From assembly GCA_946479185.1 (NCBI GenBank), contig CAMLFF010000107.1:1-9366 (forward strand): 9,366 nucleotides of DNA, written 5' to 3'. This DNA is from an uncultured Sphingobium sp. (GTDB lineage: Bacteria > Pseudomonadota > Alphaproteobacteria > Sphingomonadales > Sphingomonadaceae). The notes under the pieces are model-generated. The model was not told where the DNA came from. It did not search any database and saw only the letters and a list, made by a program, of their open reading frames with translations. Position 1 is the stretch's first letter. Each line of letters begins with the position of its first letter. A program made the position numbers and the translations under genes. Below are positions 1-6,576 of this stretch, piece by piece.

Positions 1-115
1 TCAGGCTGCGGCGTAATCTTCTGGCCAAATCGCTCACCCTGCTATCCATCCCCGCACGATCATCAGGATCACCCCATAGCGCAACGGTCTTACCATCCGG
101 CAAACAGCGCGACAT
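1..115 (-). other. Short open frame running off the left edge, probably not a gene
   Basis: An ATG at 115 on the minus strand opens a frame of 38 codons that stays open to the window edge; it begins MSRCLPDGKT and ends with an Arg-rich stretch. It resembles no family I know, has no Shine-Dalgarno-like sequence upstream, and starts almost directly after the carD terminator, so a gene start here would need its own promoter, which I cannot see. Two plus-strand frames are also open through this stretch, so openness alone means little. I treat positions 1 to 127 as intergenic sequence or the edge of an unrecognised gene. Confidence 0.15.
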
Positions 116-127
116 CGGCACATATGC

Positions 128-160
128 AAAAGGCGGCGCCATTTCACTGGCGCCGCCTTT
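128..160 (-). terminator. Rho-independent terminator of carD
   Basis: A perfect 12-bp inverted repeat (arms 129-140 and 149-160, arm sequence AAAGGCGGCGCC) encloses an 8-base loop. Read on the minus strand it begins about 25 bases after the carD stop codon and ends in TTTT (the last T at 128). The stem is strong and GC-rich but the U tract is short. On the plus strand only three T follow the stem, so it should work mainly for carD. Confidence 0.8.
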
Positions 161-184
161 GCGATCTCGTCGAGGAGCTGCCGG

Positions 185-715
185 TTAAGCGGCAGGCTCC
201 TTGGCATATTTAGGGGCAGCCTCGTTGAGGATCGCAAGGATCTTCTTGAGGGCCGTCGCCTCGTCAACTTCTTCCATCGCGGCAAGCTCACGAGCCAGAC
301 GGCTGGAGGCCGCCTCGAAGATCTGACGCTCCGAATAGCTCTGCTCGGGCTGATCGTCCGCACGGAACAGATCGCGCGTCACTTCTGCGATCGACACGAG
401 GTCGCCGGAGTTGATCTTCGCTTCATATTCCTGCGCACGGCGCGACCACATGGTGCGCTTCACCCGTGGTTTGCCCTTGAGCGTTTCCATCGCCTCGCCC
501 AGTGTCTTATCCGAGGAGAGCTTGCGCATCCCCACGCTTTCGGCCTTGTTGGTCGGTACGCGGAGGGTCATGCGCTCTTTTTCAAAGCGCAGCACATAGA
601 GCTCAAGGTCGATACCGGCGATTTTCTGGCTCTGCAGCTCGATCACCCGGCCGACACCGTGTTTCGGATAGACAACATAGTCGCCGACGTCAAAAGACAG
701 CGCTTTTGCAGCCAT
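185..715 (-). CDS. carD: CarD/CdnL-family RNA polymerase-binding transcription regulator
   Basis: The 176-residue product is a cytoplasmic CarD/CdnL-type protein. Known members bind the RNA polymerase beta subunit through an N-terminal Tudor-like domain and stabilise open promoter complexes, notably at rRNA promoters. Here residues 8-68 form that domain (FDVGDYVVYPKHGVGRV, then a region rich in beta strands). Residues 70-176 look helical and include W90 in the stretch RTMWSRR, which corresponds to the conserved Trp that contacts the upstream edge of the melted promoter. Length and layout match alphaproteobacterial CdnL. The start is set by a GAAAGG ribosome-binding site (725-730 on the plus strand) 9 bases before the ATG. 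It has a 272-base leader gap and its own terminator, so it is probably transcribed alone or with partial read-through from fdxA. The family call is firm; target promoters cannot be read from the sequence. Confidence 0.95.
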   Translation of the reverse strand: MAAKALSFDVGDYVVYPKHGVGRVIELQSQKIAGIDLELYVLRFEKERMTLRVPTNKAESVGMRKLSSDKTLGEAMETLKGKPRVKRTMWSRRAQEYEAKINSGDLVSIAEVTRDLFRADDQPEQSYSERQIFEAASSRLARELAAMEEVDEATALKKILAILNEAAPKYAKEPAA

Positions 716-850
716 TCTTGCGAACCTTTCTTTACAATTTGGTTTTTTTGGATGAGTTGCGCGGCACCGCTATCAATGGATCGTCCAGGTGCCAGCCACA
801 GGCCATGCGCAATACTCCTGAGCGGCCTAGATGCCGCCTCCCGGCCTCTT

Positions 851-898
851 TAACAGAACAGCAACAAAATTACCAGCCACATGGTAGCTAATCTGTTA
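851..898. repeat. Nested inverted repeat upstream of carD
   Basis: Outer arms TAACAGA (851 onward) and TCTGTTA (ending at 898) enclose inner arms TACCA (871-875) and TGGTA (882-886) with a 6-base loop. The element is AT-richer than its surroundings. It lies about 135 bases upstream of the carD start and about 90 bases downstream of the fdxA stop. It could be a protein-binding site, an RNA structure, or chance. Confidence 0.35.
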
Positions 899-916
899 TT
901 TTGGGTTTTGCGGACG

Positions 917-937
917 CGCCACACACTATGGGTGGCG
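917..937 (-). other. Small hairpin downstream of fdxA, possible weak terminator
   Basis: Arms CGCCAC (917-922) and GTGGCG (932-937) form a 6-bp stem with a 9-base loop about 50 bases after the fdxA stop. No T run follows on the minus strand, so it is not a classical intrinsic terminator. It may contribute to the 3' end of the fdxA transcript. Confidence 0.25.
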
Positions 938-987
938 TTACCTCGGCTGCTCTCGCACCCTGATCCAGATGCTCAGGCGCGCTTGCC

Positions 988-1326
988 TCAGCTCCCCGCG
1001 CCAGGCTCCGGTGAGAAATATTTCTCGAACTTGTCGGTCTCGTTCTTCATCGCGTCCGCGTCGGCAGGGGCCTCGCCCTTCACGGTGATGTTCGGCCATT
1101 CAGCCGAATATTGCGTGTTGATCTCGAGCCATTTCTCAAGCCCGCTCTCGGTGTCGGGCAGAATCGCTTCTGCCGGGCACTCAGGTTCGCACACGCCGCA
1201 ATCGATGCACTCGTTGGGATTGATGACGAGCATATTCTCGCCCTCATAGAAGCAATCAACGGGGCAGACTTCAACGCAATCCATATATTTGCAACGGATG
1301 CACGCGTCGGTCACGACATAGGTCAT
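988..1326 (-). CDS. fdxA: Seven-iron ferredoxin FdxA ([3Fe-4S][4Fe-4S])
   Basis: The 112-residue product is a small cytoplasmic electron carrier of the Azotobacter ferredoxin I type. The first 51 residues carry both cluster motifs. C9, C17 and C50 fit the [3Fe-4S] ligands, and C21, C40, C43 and C46 the [4Fe-4S] ligands, all one residue beyond the mature Azotobacter protein. C12 and C25 match its two free cysteines. The run [11 protein letters not shown] followed by [10 protein letters not shown] is close to the family signature. The C-terminal half ([16 protein letters not shown]) is the usual tail. The ATG at 1326 is preceded by AGGAAAG at good spacing; an upstream in-frame extension to 1392 lacks family similarity and is rejected. 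A candidate promoter lies 31-59 bases upstream. The physiological partner is unknown; proposed roles in this family include redox or oxidative-stress functions. Confidence 0.96.
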   Translation of the reverse strand: MTYVVTDACIRCKYMDCVEVCPVDCFYEGENMLVINPNECIDCGVCEPECPAEAILPDTESGLEKWLEINTQYSAEWPNITVKGEAPADADAMKNETDKFEKYFSPEPGAGS

Positions 1327-1356
1327 GGCAGGCTTTCCTAGCTTGAGCTTGGCGCC

Positions 1357-1385
1357 CCGATATGCGCGCGCTCCTCCAGCGTCAA
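1357..1385 (-). promoter_or_regulatory. Candidate promoter for fdxA
   Basis: On the minus strand TTGACG (1385-1380) and TATCGG (1362-1357) are separated by 17 bases, about 31 bases before the fdxA start codon. The -35 is near consensus; the -10 matches TATAAT only in its first three bases. This suggests fdxA can be transcribed independently of the S4 gene upstream. Confidence 0.45.
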
Positions 1386-1431
1386 CAAGCAAGGCCTATT
1401 GAGGCGCTTAGCTCAGCTTCGTTGGAGAGAT

Positions 1432-1734
1432 TTATGCGGGCAAATCCGCCGATGGATCGACCCCCGGTGTGATCGCACTGTAGCACAACTGCGCCTCGGG
1501 CGCACCGCCGCGCCGGTCGGGCAATTTCTCCACGCGGATGACGCGGATCAGATCACCCTGCGGAAAGGTGATGAGATCGCCCACCCGCACCGGCGCATGC
1601 GCGCGGTCGACCCTGCGCCCATTCAGCCGGATGATCGCGCGTTCGGCAAGGGCCTGTGCGCTGGAGCGATTCGGCGTGAGGCGTACGAACCAAAGGAATT
1701 TGTCGAGCCGCAGACTGGGTCCGCGGCCTGACAC
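1432..1734 (-). CDS. S4-domain RNA-binding protein, Hsp15-like
   Basis: The 100-residue basic protein has an S4 RNA-binding domain at about residues 9-55 (LRLDKFLWFVRLTPNRSSAQ, then AIIRLNGRRVDRAHAPVRVGD). The tail contains LPDRRGGAPEAQLCY, resembling the ERRGPAPEAQ-type segment of Hsp15. Hsp15 in E. coli binds stalled 50S subunits carrying nascent chains and helps recycle them; whether this protein does so is inference. The start is a GTG with GAAGG a few bases upstream, 27 bases after the helicase stop, so the two genes are probably one transcription unit. The shared theme would be RNA or ribosome handling. No intrinsic terminator is obvious before fdxA. Confidence 0.88.
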   Translation of the reverse strand: MSGRGPSLRLDKFLWFVRLTPNRSSAQALAERAIIRLNGRRVDRAHAPVRVGDLITFPQGDLIRVIRVEKLPDRRGGAPEAQLCYSAITPGVDPSADLPA

Positions 1735-1761
1735 AACGCCTTCTGCGCGCGCCGCCAGCGC

Positions 1762-4620
1762 TCAGTCCTCGCGGCCAAACAAAGCGCCAAGCCCGGCAAG
1801 CGCTTTACCCGTCGCGACGATAGGCCTGGCTGGCCCACGATCACGATCTCGGCCCGCATCACGATCACCACCGCGATCCGCGCCCCGCTCGCGATCACCA
1901 CTGCGCGGCTTGCCATCCGGTCGATTGCCACTGCGCTCAGGCCGCGCCCGGTCCCGCTCTGGTCGGGGCTTGCGCGCATCGGCGCCCTGCCCGGCCTCAG
2001 CCGCTACAGCGCCATCCTGCCCGGCAGTCGCTGGAGTATGATTGCGCCGCGCAGGCGCGCGATTACGCCGTTCGCCCTCAGGCCGCACGCGCGGCTTGGG
2101 CCGTCCGCGGAACTGCCAGTTGGGCGCACCCTCGGCAGCATCCGGCACCGGACGGAAGCCCGCCTGTCGCATAAGATCGAGGAAGCTCGCCTCGTTCAAA
2201 CCAATGGAAACGATGGTCGGGTCTTCCGCGCCATAGGGCTTGCCCGCCGCAATCGCCTCATGCGCGCCGCGCGCCAGCCGCTCGACCATGTCGATCCGCA
2301 GCCACACATCGCCCAGCTTGCGGAAGCCCGCGATCCGCGCGCCAATCTCGTCCAGTTCCTCGCTCGCCGGGATCAGCACGACGCCCGGTGCAGGCAAAGC
2401 GACCAGCGGCTTTTCGCGCTTCAAAGAAAGCAGGGCCATGCGCCACTGCGCCGCTGCAGGCTTCATGAGCCCCGGATGATACAGGTCCATCACGCCGATG
2501 ATGACGCCGGATTTGCGCAAATGGGTGCGGTCATCCTTGGCGACCTGCGCCAGCGCTTCATCGAGCGATGTGCGCGGCATGATGCCACCAGCATCCGCCA
2601 ATTGCGCCAGAACCGCGCGCGCCGTTGCCGGAACCTCGGGGTCGGTCGCGCCCGCTTCCATCTTCAGCAAAGCCGGAATGTGCCGCTCGAACTGCGCTTT
2701 CAACCACACGCCGAGCCGCTCGCGCACGCCCTGCTGGATCTCCGGCACAAGGCTGCCAAGCCCGGTATCAAGCACCATATCGGGCGCAAGCAAGCGCTGC
2801 CCCGCCTTTAAAGTTGCGACCGGGTGCCCGTTCCAGATAATCTGAGCTTCACCTGCGGGAGGACTTGCGAGCGTGAACGCCTTATCGTCCACAGTCAGCA
2901 ATGCATGAGCCATCTCGTTCAAATGCGCACCCAGTCTCCGTTCGGCAGCGGCCAACAATAGCCGCTTTTCATTCGCTCTCGCGTTCGGGTCGACGATGAA
3001 GCGAAATCCACGCATCGTCCCGATCTTGTGACCATCCACTGATACATTGCCTGCGCCGTCCACGTCCACTGCCAAAAGCGTATTGCTGTTTCCGCCCCGT
3101 TTGAGCAGGGCAGAAGAGCGCGTATCGACGAAGCGCTGGCGCAATGCACCGTGCATCGCGTCGGATAAACGATCCTCCAGCGCCCGTGCCCGCGCCGCCA
3201 TCTCGACCGGATTTGAGAGCCAATCATTGCGCTGCGCCACATAGGCCCAGATGCGCACCGCCGCGATTCGCCCGGCCAGCGCATCGACATCGCCCTGCAC
3301 ATTATCGAGCCTTGCAAGCTGCCCCGCGAACCAATCCTGCGGGATATGGCCATTGCCCTCACTCAGCCAGGTCCATAGCCGGTGGATGGTGCGGGCATGA
3401 TGCTCGATGCCCAATTTCTGGAAGTCCGGCACCGAGCAGGCCGCCCACAGCCGCGCGACTTGCGCTGGCCCACGCGCCCGCGCTGCCACGTCCGGCATAT
3501 CAGCCAGCGCCAGCAACGCCGCCAGATCGGTCGCCTCAGGCGCGGCGCGCAGGCCCTTCTCATTGGGCCGCTCCTTGAGCGCCGCGATCAGCGTGCCCAG
3601 ATTATCCATCGGCAGATCGGCCTCGCGCCAGTAAATCTGCTCTATCGCGTCAAAGCGATGCTCCTCGATCCGCTCGACCTCCTCGGCGGAGAAAGCGGGC
3701 GGGCCGTCCGACGCGCCAATATCGCCAAATGTGCCGTCGCGCTGATGACGCCCGGCGCGCCCGGCAATCTGCGCCATTTCCGATACGGTGAGCCGCCGCG
3801 TGCGCTGCCCATCAAATTTGCGCAGCGATGCAAAGGCGACATGATCGACATTGAGATTGAGCCCCATGCCAATCGCATCCGTCGCCACGAGATAATCCAC
3901 CTCGCCCGATTCGAACATCGCCACCTGCGCATTGCGCGTTGCCGGGCTGAGCGCGCCCATCACCACTGCAGCCCCGCCCCGGTGACGCCGCAGCAACTCG
4001 GCCACGCGATAAACTTCCTCCACCGAGAAGGCGACGATGGCCGAGCGGCGCGGTAGGCGGGAGAGCTTCTGCGATCCGGCGTAACGCAGCGTCGAGAAGC
4101 GCGGGCGCGAGACAATCTCCGCCTCCCGCACGAGCGAGCGCACCAGAGGCGTCATGCTGGCCGAACCCAGCAGCATCGTCTCCTCACGCCCCCGCGCATG
4201 AAGCATCCTGTCCGTGAAGATATGCCCGCGCTCAGGGTCCGCGGCCAATTGCACTTCATCGATGGCGACGAAGGCAAAATCCTTGAGCGACCCAAAGCCA
4301 CTGCGCGCAGGCATCGCCTCGGCTGTGGAAAGCACATAGCGCGCGCCCGGCGGCACGATGCGCTCCTCGCCGGTCAACAGCGCCACCTGCTCGGCGCCCT
4401 TGATCCGCACGACCCGCTCATAAACCTCGCGCGCCAGCAAGCGTAGCGGGAAGCCCATCAGGCCGCTCGAATGGCCGCACATCCGCTCGATGGCGAGATG
4501 GGTTTTGCCGGTGTTGGTGGGACCGAGCACAGCCTTCACGGCGGCAGAAGCGAAGCTGGGCATTATGCGCATGGACATGGAGCGCGCAGCGAAATGCGGC
4601 AAGCCACAATCTCGGTTCAT
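1762..4620 (-). CDS. SUV3/MgpS-like superfamily 2 RNA helicase with Arg-rich tail
   Basis: The 952-residue protein is an ATP-dependent helicase of the SUV3-like branch. Visible motifs are Walker A GPTNTGKT (33-40), Walker B/DEVQ box (121-124), a motif III-like GSASM (152-156), RecA2 start (about 192), motif V VATDAIGMGLNL (245-256) and motif VI QIAGRAGR (284-291). The middle region (about 300-500, with SVPDFQKL and RIWAYVAQRNDWL) matches the conserved extension in bacterial homologues. Residues 837-952 are a low-complexity tail rich in Arg, Asp, Gly and Pro, ending ALAGLGALFGRED. SUV3 acts on RNA in mitochondrial decay; bacterial homologues are poorly characterised, so an RNA substrate is inference. 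The start is uncertain: ATG at 4620 gives the longest frame, while ATGs at 4578 or 4563 (MPSFASAAVKAVLG) better fit homologues as I recall them. None has a clear ribosome-binding site. The S4 gene follows 27 bases downstream. Confidence 0.9.
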   Translation of the reverse strand: MNRDCGLPHFAARSMSMRIMPSFASAAVKAVLGPTNTGKTHLAIERMCGHSSGLMGFPLRLLAREVYERVVRIKGAEQVALLTGEERIVPPGARYVLSTAEAMPARSGFGSLKDFAFVAIDEVQLAADPERGHIFTDRMLHARGREETMLLGSASMTPLVRSLVREAEIVSRPRFSTLRYAGSQKLSRLPRRSAIVAFSVEEVYRVAELLRRHRGGAAVVMGALSPATRNAQVAMFESGEVDYLVATDAIGMGLNLNVDHVAFASLRKFDGQRTRRLTVSEMAQIAGRAGRHQRDGTFGDIGASDGPPAFSAEEVERIEEHRFDAIEQIYWREADLPMDNLGTLIAALKERPNEKGLRAAPEATDLAALLALADMPDVAARARGPAQVARLWAACSVPDFQKLGIEHHARTIHRLWTWLSEGNGHIPQDWFAGQLARLDNVQGDVDALAGRIAAVRIWAYVAQRNDWLSNPVEMAARARALEDRLSDAMHGALRQRFVDTRSSALLKRGGNSNTLLAVDVDGAGNVSVDGHKIGTMRGFRFIVDPNARANEKRLLLAAAERRLGAHLNEMAHALLTVDDKAFTLASPPAGEAQIIWNGHPVATLKAGQRLLAPDMVLDTGLGSLVPEIQQGVRERLGVWLKAQFERHIPALLKMEAGATDPEVPATARAVLAQLADAGGIMPRTSLDEALAQVAKDDRTHLRKSGVIIGVMDLYHPGLMKPAAAQWRMALLSLKREKPLVALPAPGVVLIPASEELDEIGARIAGFRKLGDVWLRIDMVERLARGAHEAIAAGKPYGAEDPTIVSIGLNEASFLDLMRQAGFRPVPDAAEGAPNWQFRGRPKPRVRPEGERRNRAPARRNHTPATAGQDGAVAAEAGQGADARKPRPERDRARPERSGNRPDGKPRSGDRERGADRGGDRDAGRDRDRGPARPIVATGKALAGLGALFGRED

Positions 4621-4795
4621 GGCTAATATTATTCAGTTCCACGGTCGAGCGGCTAGAACGCACAGTTCATCGCACGTTAAGCGGTTAATCCACGGTCTTT
4701 ATTTGACTTTAACGCTTTGGGTTCACAAACAGCATCACGAGAATTCGGTTAGTGGCAGAAGCCGCACCCAGCTTGCCTCGGGGGCAATAACTCAA
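4621..4795. promoter_or_regulatory. Divergent intergenic region, helicase and M23 peptidase
   Basis: This AT-richer stretch must carry the promoters of two divergent genes. For the helicase, TAATAT on the minus strand (4631-4626) is a fair -10, but no good -35 lies at the right distance; it would place the RNA start at about 4619, favouring a leaderless message or one of the shorter starts. For the peptidase, TTGACT at 4703-4708 is a good -35 without a convincing -10. TTAA occurs twice at 4 bases apart (4677-4680 and 4685-4688); this is not the 7-base spacing of a CtrA site. Confidence 0.4.
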
Positions 4796-6364
4796 GTGTT
4801 TCAAAAGATTGAGCTTAACCCGAGTCAGGGCGTAACCGTTGGAACGCTGTGGCTCAATAGCCCGGCCAAGGCGCTCGCCCCCTCACATGAGGCCAACTGG
4901 CGCGAGCGTGTGCGCGATTGGGCGCATGGCGCAGACCTTGTTCCCGATCTTGGCCATAATATCGGCTCGCGCACCTGGTGGCGCGGCCTCGCCACCTGCC
5001 TCTCCCTGTGCGGAACCGCCGCCATGCTCTCGCCGGGCATCATCGCGGTGCCGGGTCCGGTGCCCGCCCAGCTCGACACCCATCATCTCGATCAATATCG
5101 CTCGCAAATGATCAGCGCCTCGGCGCTCGGGGCCGATAGCGGGCTCCGTATGGGGCCAACCGATGCCGTCGCCCCGCTCGCGCAAACGCCCGAGCGCCCG
5201 CAGATCGAACTGGATGCCGCCTTGGGCACGGGCGACACATTTGCGCACACGCTTTCACGCGCCGGTGTGAATGACCGCGATATCAAGGCGGCAACCGCAC
5301 TCATCGCGCAAAGCGTAAACCCCGATTCGATCGCCGCTGGCACCCGCGTCCACCTCGTGCTCGGCCGCCGCCCAAACCGCAATGTCGCGCGTCCATTGGA
5401 TCGCCTCATGGTTCGCGCCCGGCTGGAGCTGGCGCTCGAACTCACGCGGGATGGCAGCACGCTCAACCTCAAGCGCATTCCCATCGCGGTGGACGCAACG
5501 CCGCTGCGCATCCGTGGCCGCGTGGGGGACAGCCTGTATCGCGCAGCCCGTGCCGCCGGTGCCGAGCCCTCCACGATCCAGGACTATCTCAAGGTGCTCG
5601 CGACCCGCCTCAATGTCGGCAGCGACGTGCGCGCCGACGATCATTTCGATTTCGTGATCGCCCATCGCCGCGCTGCAACGGGCGAGAGCGAGACCGGCGC
5701 TTTGCTCTATGCAGGGCTGGAGCGCGCGCGCGGCAAAAATATCAACATGCTCAGCTGGACCCAGGATGGCCGCGCGCAATGGTTCGAGGCGTCCGGCGTC
5801 GGCGAGCGTCGCGGTGTTCTGGCAGCGCCAGTCTCGGGTCGGCAGTCATCGGGCTACGGCATGCGCCGACACCCCATCTTGGGCTTCCGCCGCATGCACG
5901 CCGGGCTCGATTTCGCAGCGCGTTCCGGTGCACCCATCTATGCCGTCAACGATGGCCGCGTGAGCGTGGCCGGCTGGCACGGCGGGCATGGCAAATATGT
6001 GCGGCTGGAGCATGGCGGTGGGCTTGGCTCGGGCTACGGCCATATGAGCCGCATCGCCGTAAAGTCCGGGCAGAGCGTGCGGCGCGGCCAAGTCATCGGC
6101 TATGTCGGCTCGACCGGCCTCTCCACCGGACCGCATCTCCATTATGAGCTGTATCGCGGCGGCCGCACGATCAATCCGGCGTCGGTCAAGTTCACGCAGA
6201 TGGCCCAGCTATCCGGCGCGGCTCTCTCCGCCTTCAAGGCCCGGCTTGCGGATCTCAAACGGCTCCCCGTGGGCCTGCGCGAACCACAGGCGCAGGCGGC
6301 GGCTGGCACGAGCAGCGGCGCATCACTCGCACAGGCTGGCGGCGGCGCACCCAAGAGCCGCTGA
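4796..6364 (+). CDS. M23 (LytM-type) metallopeptidase with LysM-like region
   Basis: Read from the GTG at 4796 the product has 522 residues. A hydrophobic segment at about 61-87, after WWRGLATC, likely anchors it in the inner membrane or acts as an uncleaved signal, placing the rest in the periplasm. Residues 146-190 (TGDTFAHTLSRAGV through AAGTRVHLV) look like a LysM/OapA-type module, with a second related region around 240-290. The M23 domain spans about 340-463. Zinc and catalytic residues are all present: HAGLD (H368, D372), GYGH (H416) and GPHLHYE (H447, H449), so it should be an active peptidoglycan endopeptidase rather than an EnvC/NlpD-type activator. The Ala/Gly/Gln-rich tail looks disordered. 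The frame is open back to 4490 inside the helicase gene; I chose GTG because VFQKIELNPSQG resembles the N-terminus of sphingomonad homologues as I recall them. The ribosome-binding site is weak, and the ATG at 4619 is the alternative. Confidence 0.88.
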   Translation: MFQKIELNPSQGVTVGTLWLNSPAKALAPSHEANWRERVRDWAHGADLVPDLGHNIGSRTWWRGLATCLSLCGTAAMLSPGIIAVPGPVPAQLDTHHLDQYRSQMISASALGADSGLRMGPTDAVAPLAQTPERPQIELDAALGTGDTFAHTLSRAGVNDRDIKAATALIAQSVNPDSIAAGTRVHLVLGRRPNRNVARPLDRLMVRARLELALELTRDGSTLNLKRIPIAVDATPLRIRGRVGDSLYRAARAAGAEPSTIQDYLKVLATRLNVGSDVRADDHFDFVIAHRRAATGESETGALLYAGLERARGKNINMLSWTQDGRAQWFEASGVGERRGVLAAPVSGRQSSGYGMRRHPILGFRRMHAGLDFAARSGAPIYAVNDGRVSVAGWHGGHGKYVRLEHGGGLGSGYGHMSRIAVKSGQSVRRGQVIGYVGSTGLSTGPHLHYELYRGGRTINPASVKFTQMAQLSGAALSAFKARLADLKRLPVGLREPQAQAAAGTSSGASLAQAGGGAPKSR

Positions 6365-6423
6365 GCATAAACCGCTTAACATCGGCTGCGACTATCCGCG
6401 ACCCACATTGCAAAACCCACGTT

Positions 6424-6498
6424 CCCCGGAGCAAGTCCGGGCCCAGATTTTCTTGAGAAACAGCGCAAAGGCAGCGCGCCCCCGGATCAGGTCCGGGG
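6424..6498. repeat. Pair of CCCCGGA-type palindromes downstream of M23 gene
   Basis: Two similar small hairpins lie between the M23 peptidase and the receptor. The first has arms CCCGGA (6425-6430) and TCCGGG (6436-6441) with loop GCAAG. The second has arms CCCCGGA (6480-6486) and TCCGGGG (6492-6498) with loop TCAGG. They share orientation and the pattern CCGGAnCArGTCCGGG. I recall such GC palindromes as common dispersed intergenic elements in sphingomonads; that is memory, not a search. They may also help end the upstream transcript, although no T run follows either. Confidence 0.55.
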
Positions 6499-6552
6499 CG
6501 ACGACAGCGACCTGCAATCCCTAGCATCATTTCGCTTGCGCAACATAAAAAT

Positions 6553-6576
6553 ATTGATACGTTATAACATATGAAT
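6553..6576. promoter_or_regulatory. Zur-box-like palindromic operator on the receptor start
   Basis: This is a 24-bp palindrome with 10 of 12 base pairs matching (mismatches at 6556/6573 and 6560/6569). It is centred on GTTATAAC (6561-6568) and flanked by AT-rich arms. It covers the last 18 bases before the receptor's ATG plus the first 6 bases of the frame. The GTTATAAC core in an AT-rich palindrome fits known Zur operators, which repress zinc uptake genes when zinc is sufficient. A protein bound here would cover both a possible -10 (TATAAC, 6563-6568) and the translation start. Another Fur-family regulator is possible. Confidence 0.65.

Larger units (their letters stand above)
716..987. other. 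Intergenic region between fdxA and carD
   Basis: These 272 bases hold no gene I can support; the short frames crossing them lack ribosome-binding sites and family resemblance. The carD promoter must lie here unless carD is read from fdxA, but I found no convincing -35/-10 pair. The visible structure is a nested inverted repeat at 851-898 and a small hairpin at 917-937. The motif CCAGCCACA also occurs twice in the same orientation (792-800 and 873-881). Confidence 0.6.

Noticed and set aside
34..363. Minus-strand open frame of 109 codons overlapping carD
   Set aside because: Most of it is an alternative frame of carD and it runs through the carD terminator; the composition is Arg/Ser/Leu-rich without recognisable domain.
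1013..1026. Perfect 14-bp palindrome GAGAAATATTTCTC
   Set aside because: It lies inside the fdxA coding sequence and encodes EKYFS in the C-terminal part of the protein; the codons explain it without a regulatory role.
988..1392. Longer ferredoxin frame starting at 1392
   Set aside because: The extra 22 residues have no similarity to ferredoxins, and the ATG at 1326 has a good ribosome-binding site and matches the family N-terminus.
2038..2811. Long plus-strand open frame of 257 codons inside the helicase gene
   Set aside because: It is antisense to clearly coding helicase sequence, rich in Arg, His and Pro as expected from a GC-rich shadow frame, and matches no family.
4677..4688. TTAA pair resembling a CtrA binding site
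   Set aside because: The half-sites are 4 bases apart rather than the 7 of the known CtrA motif.
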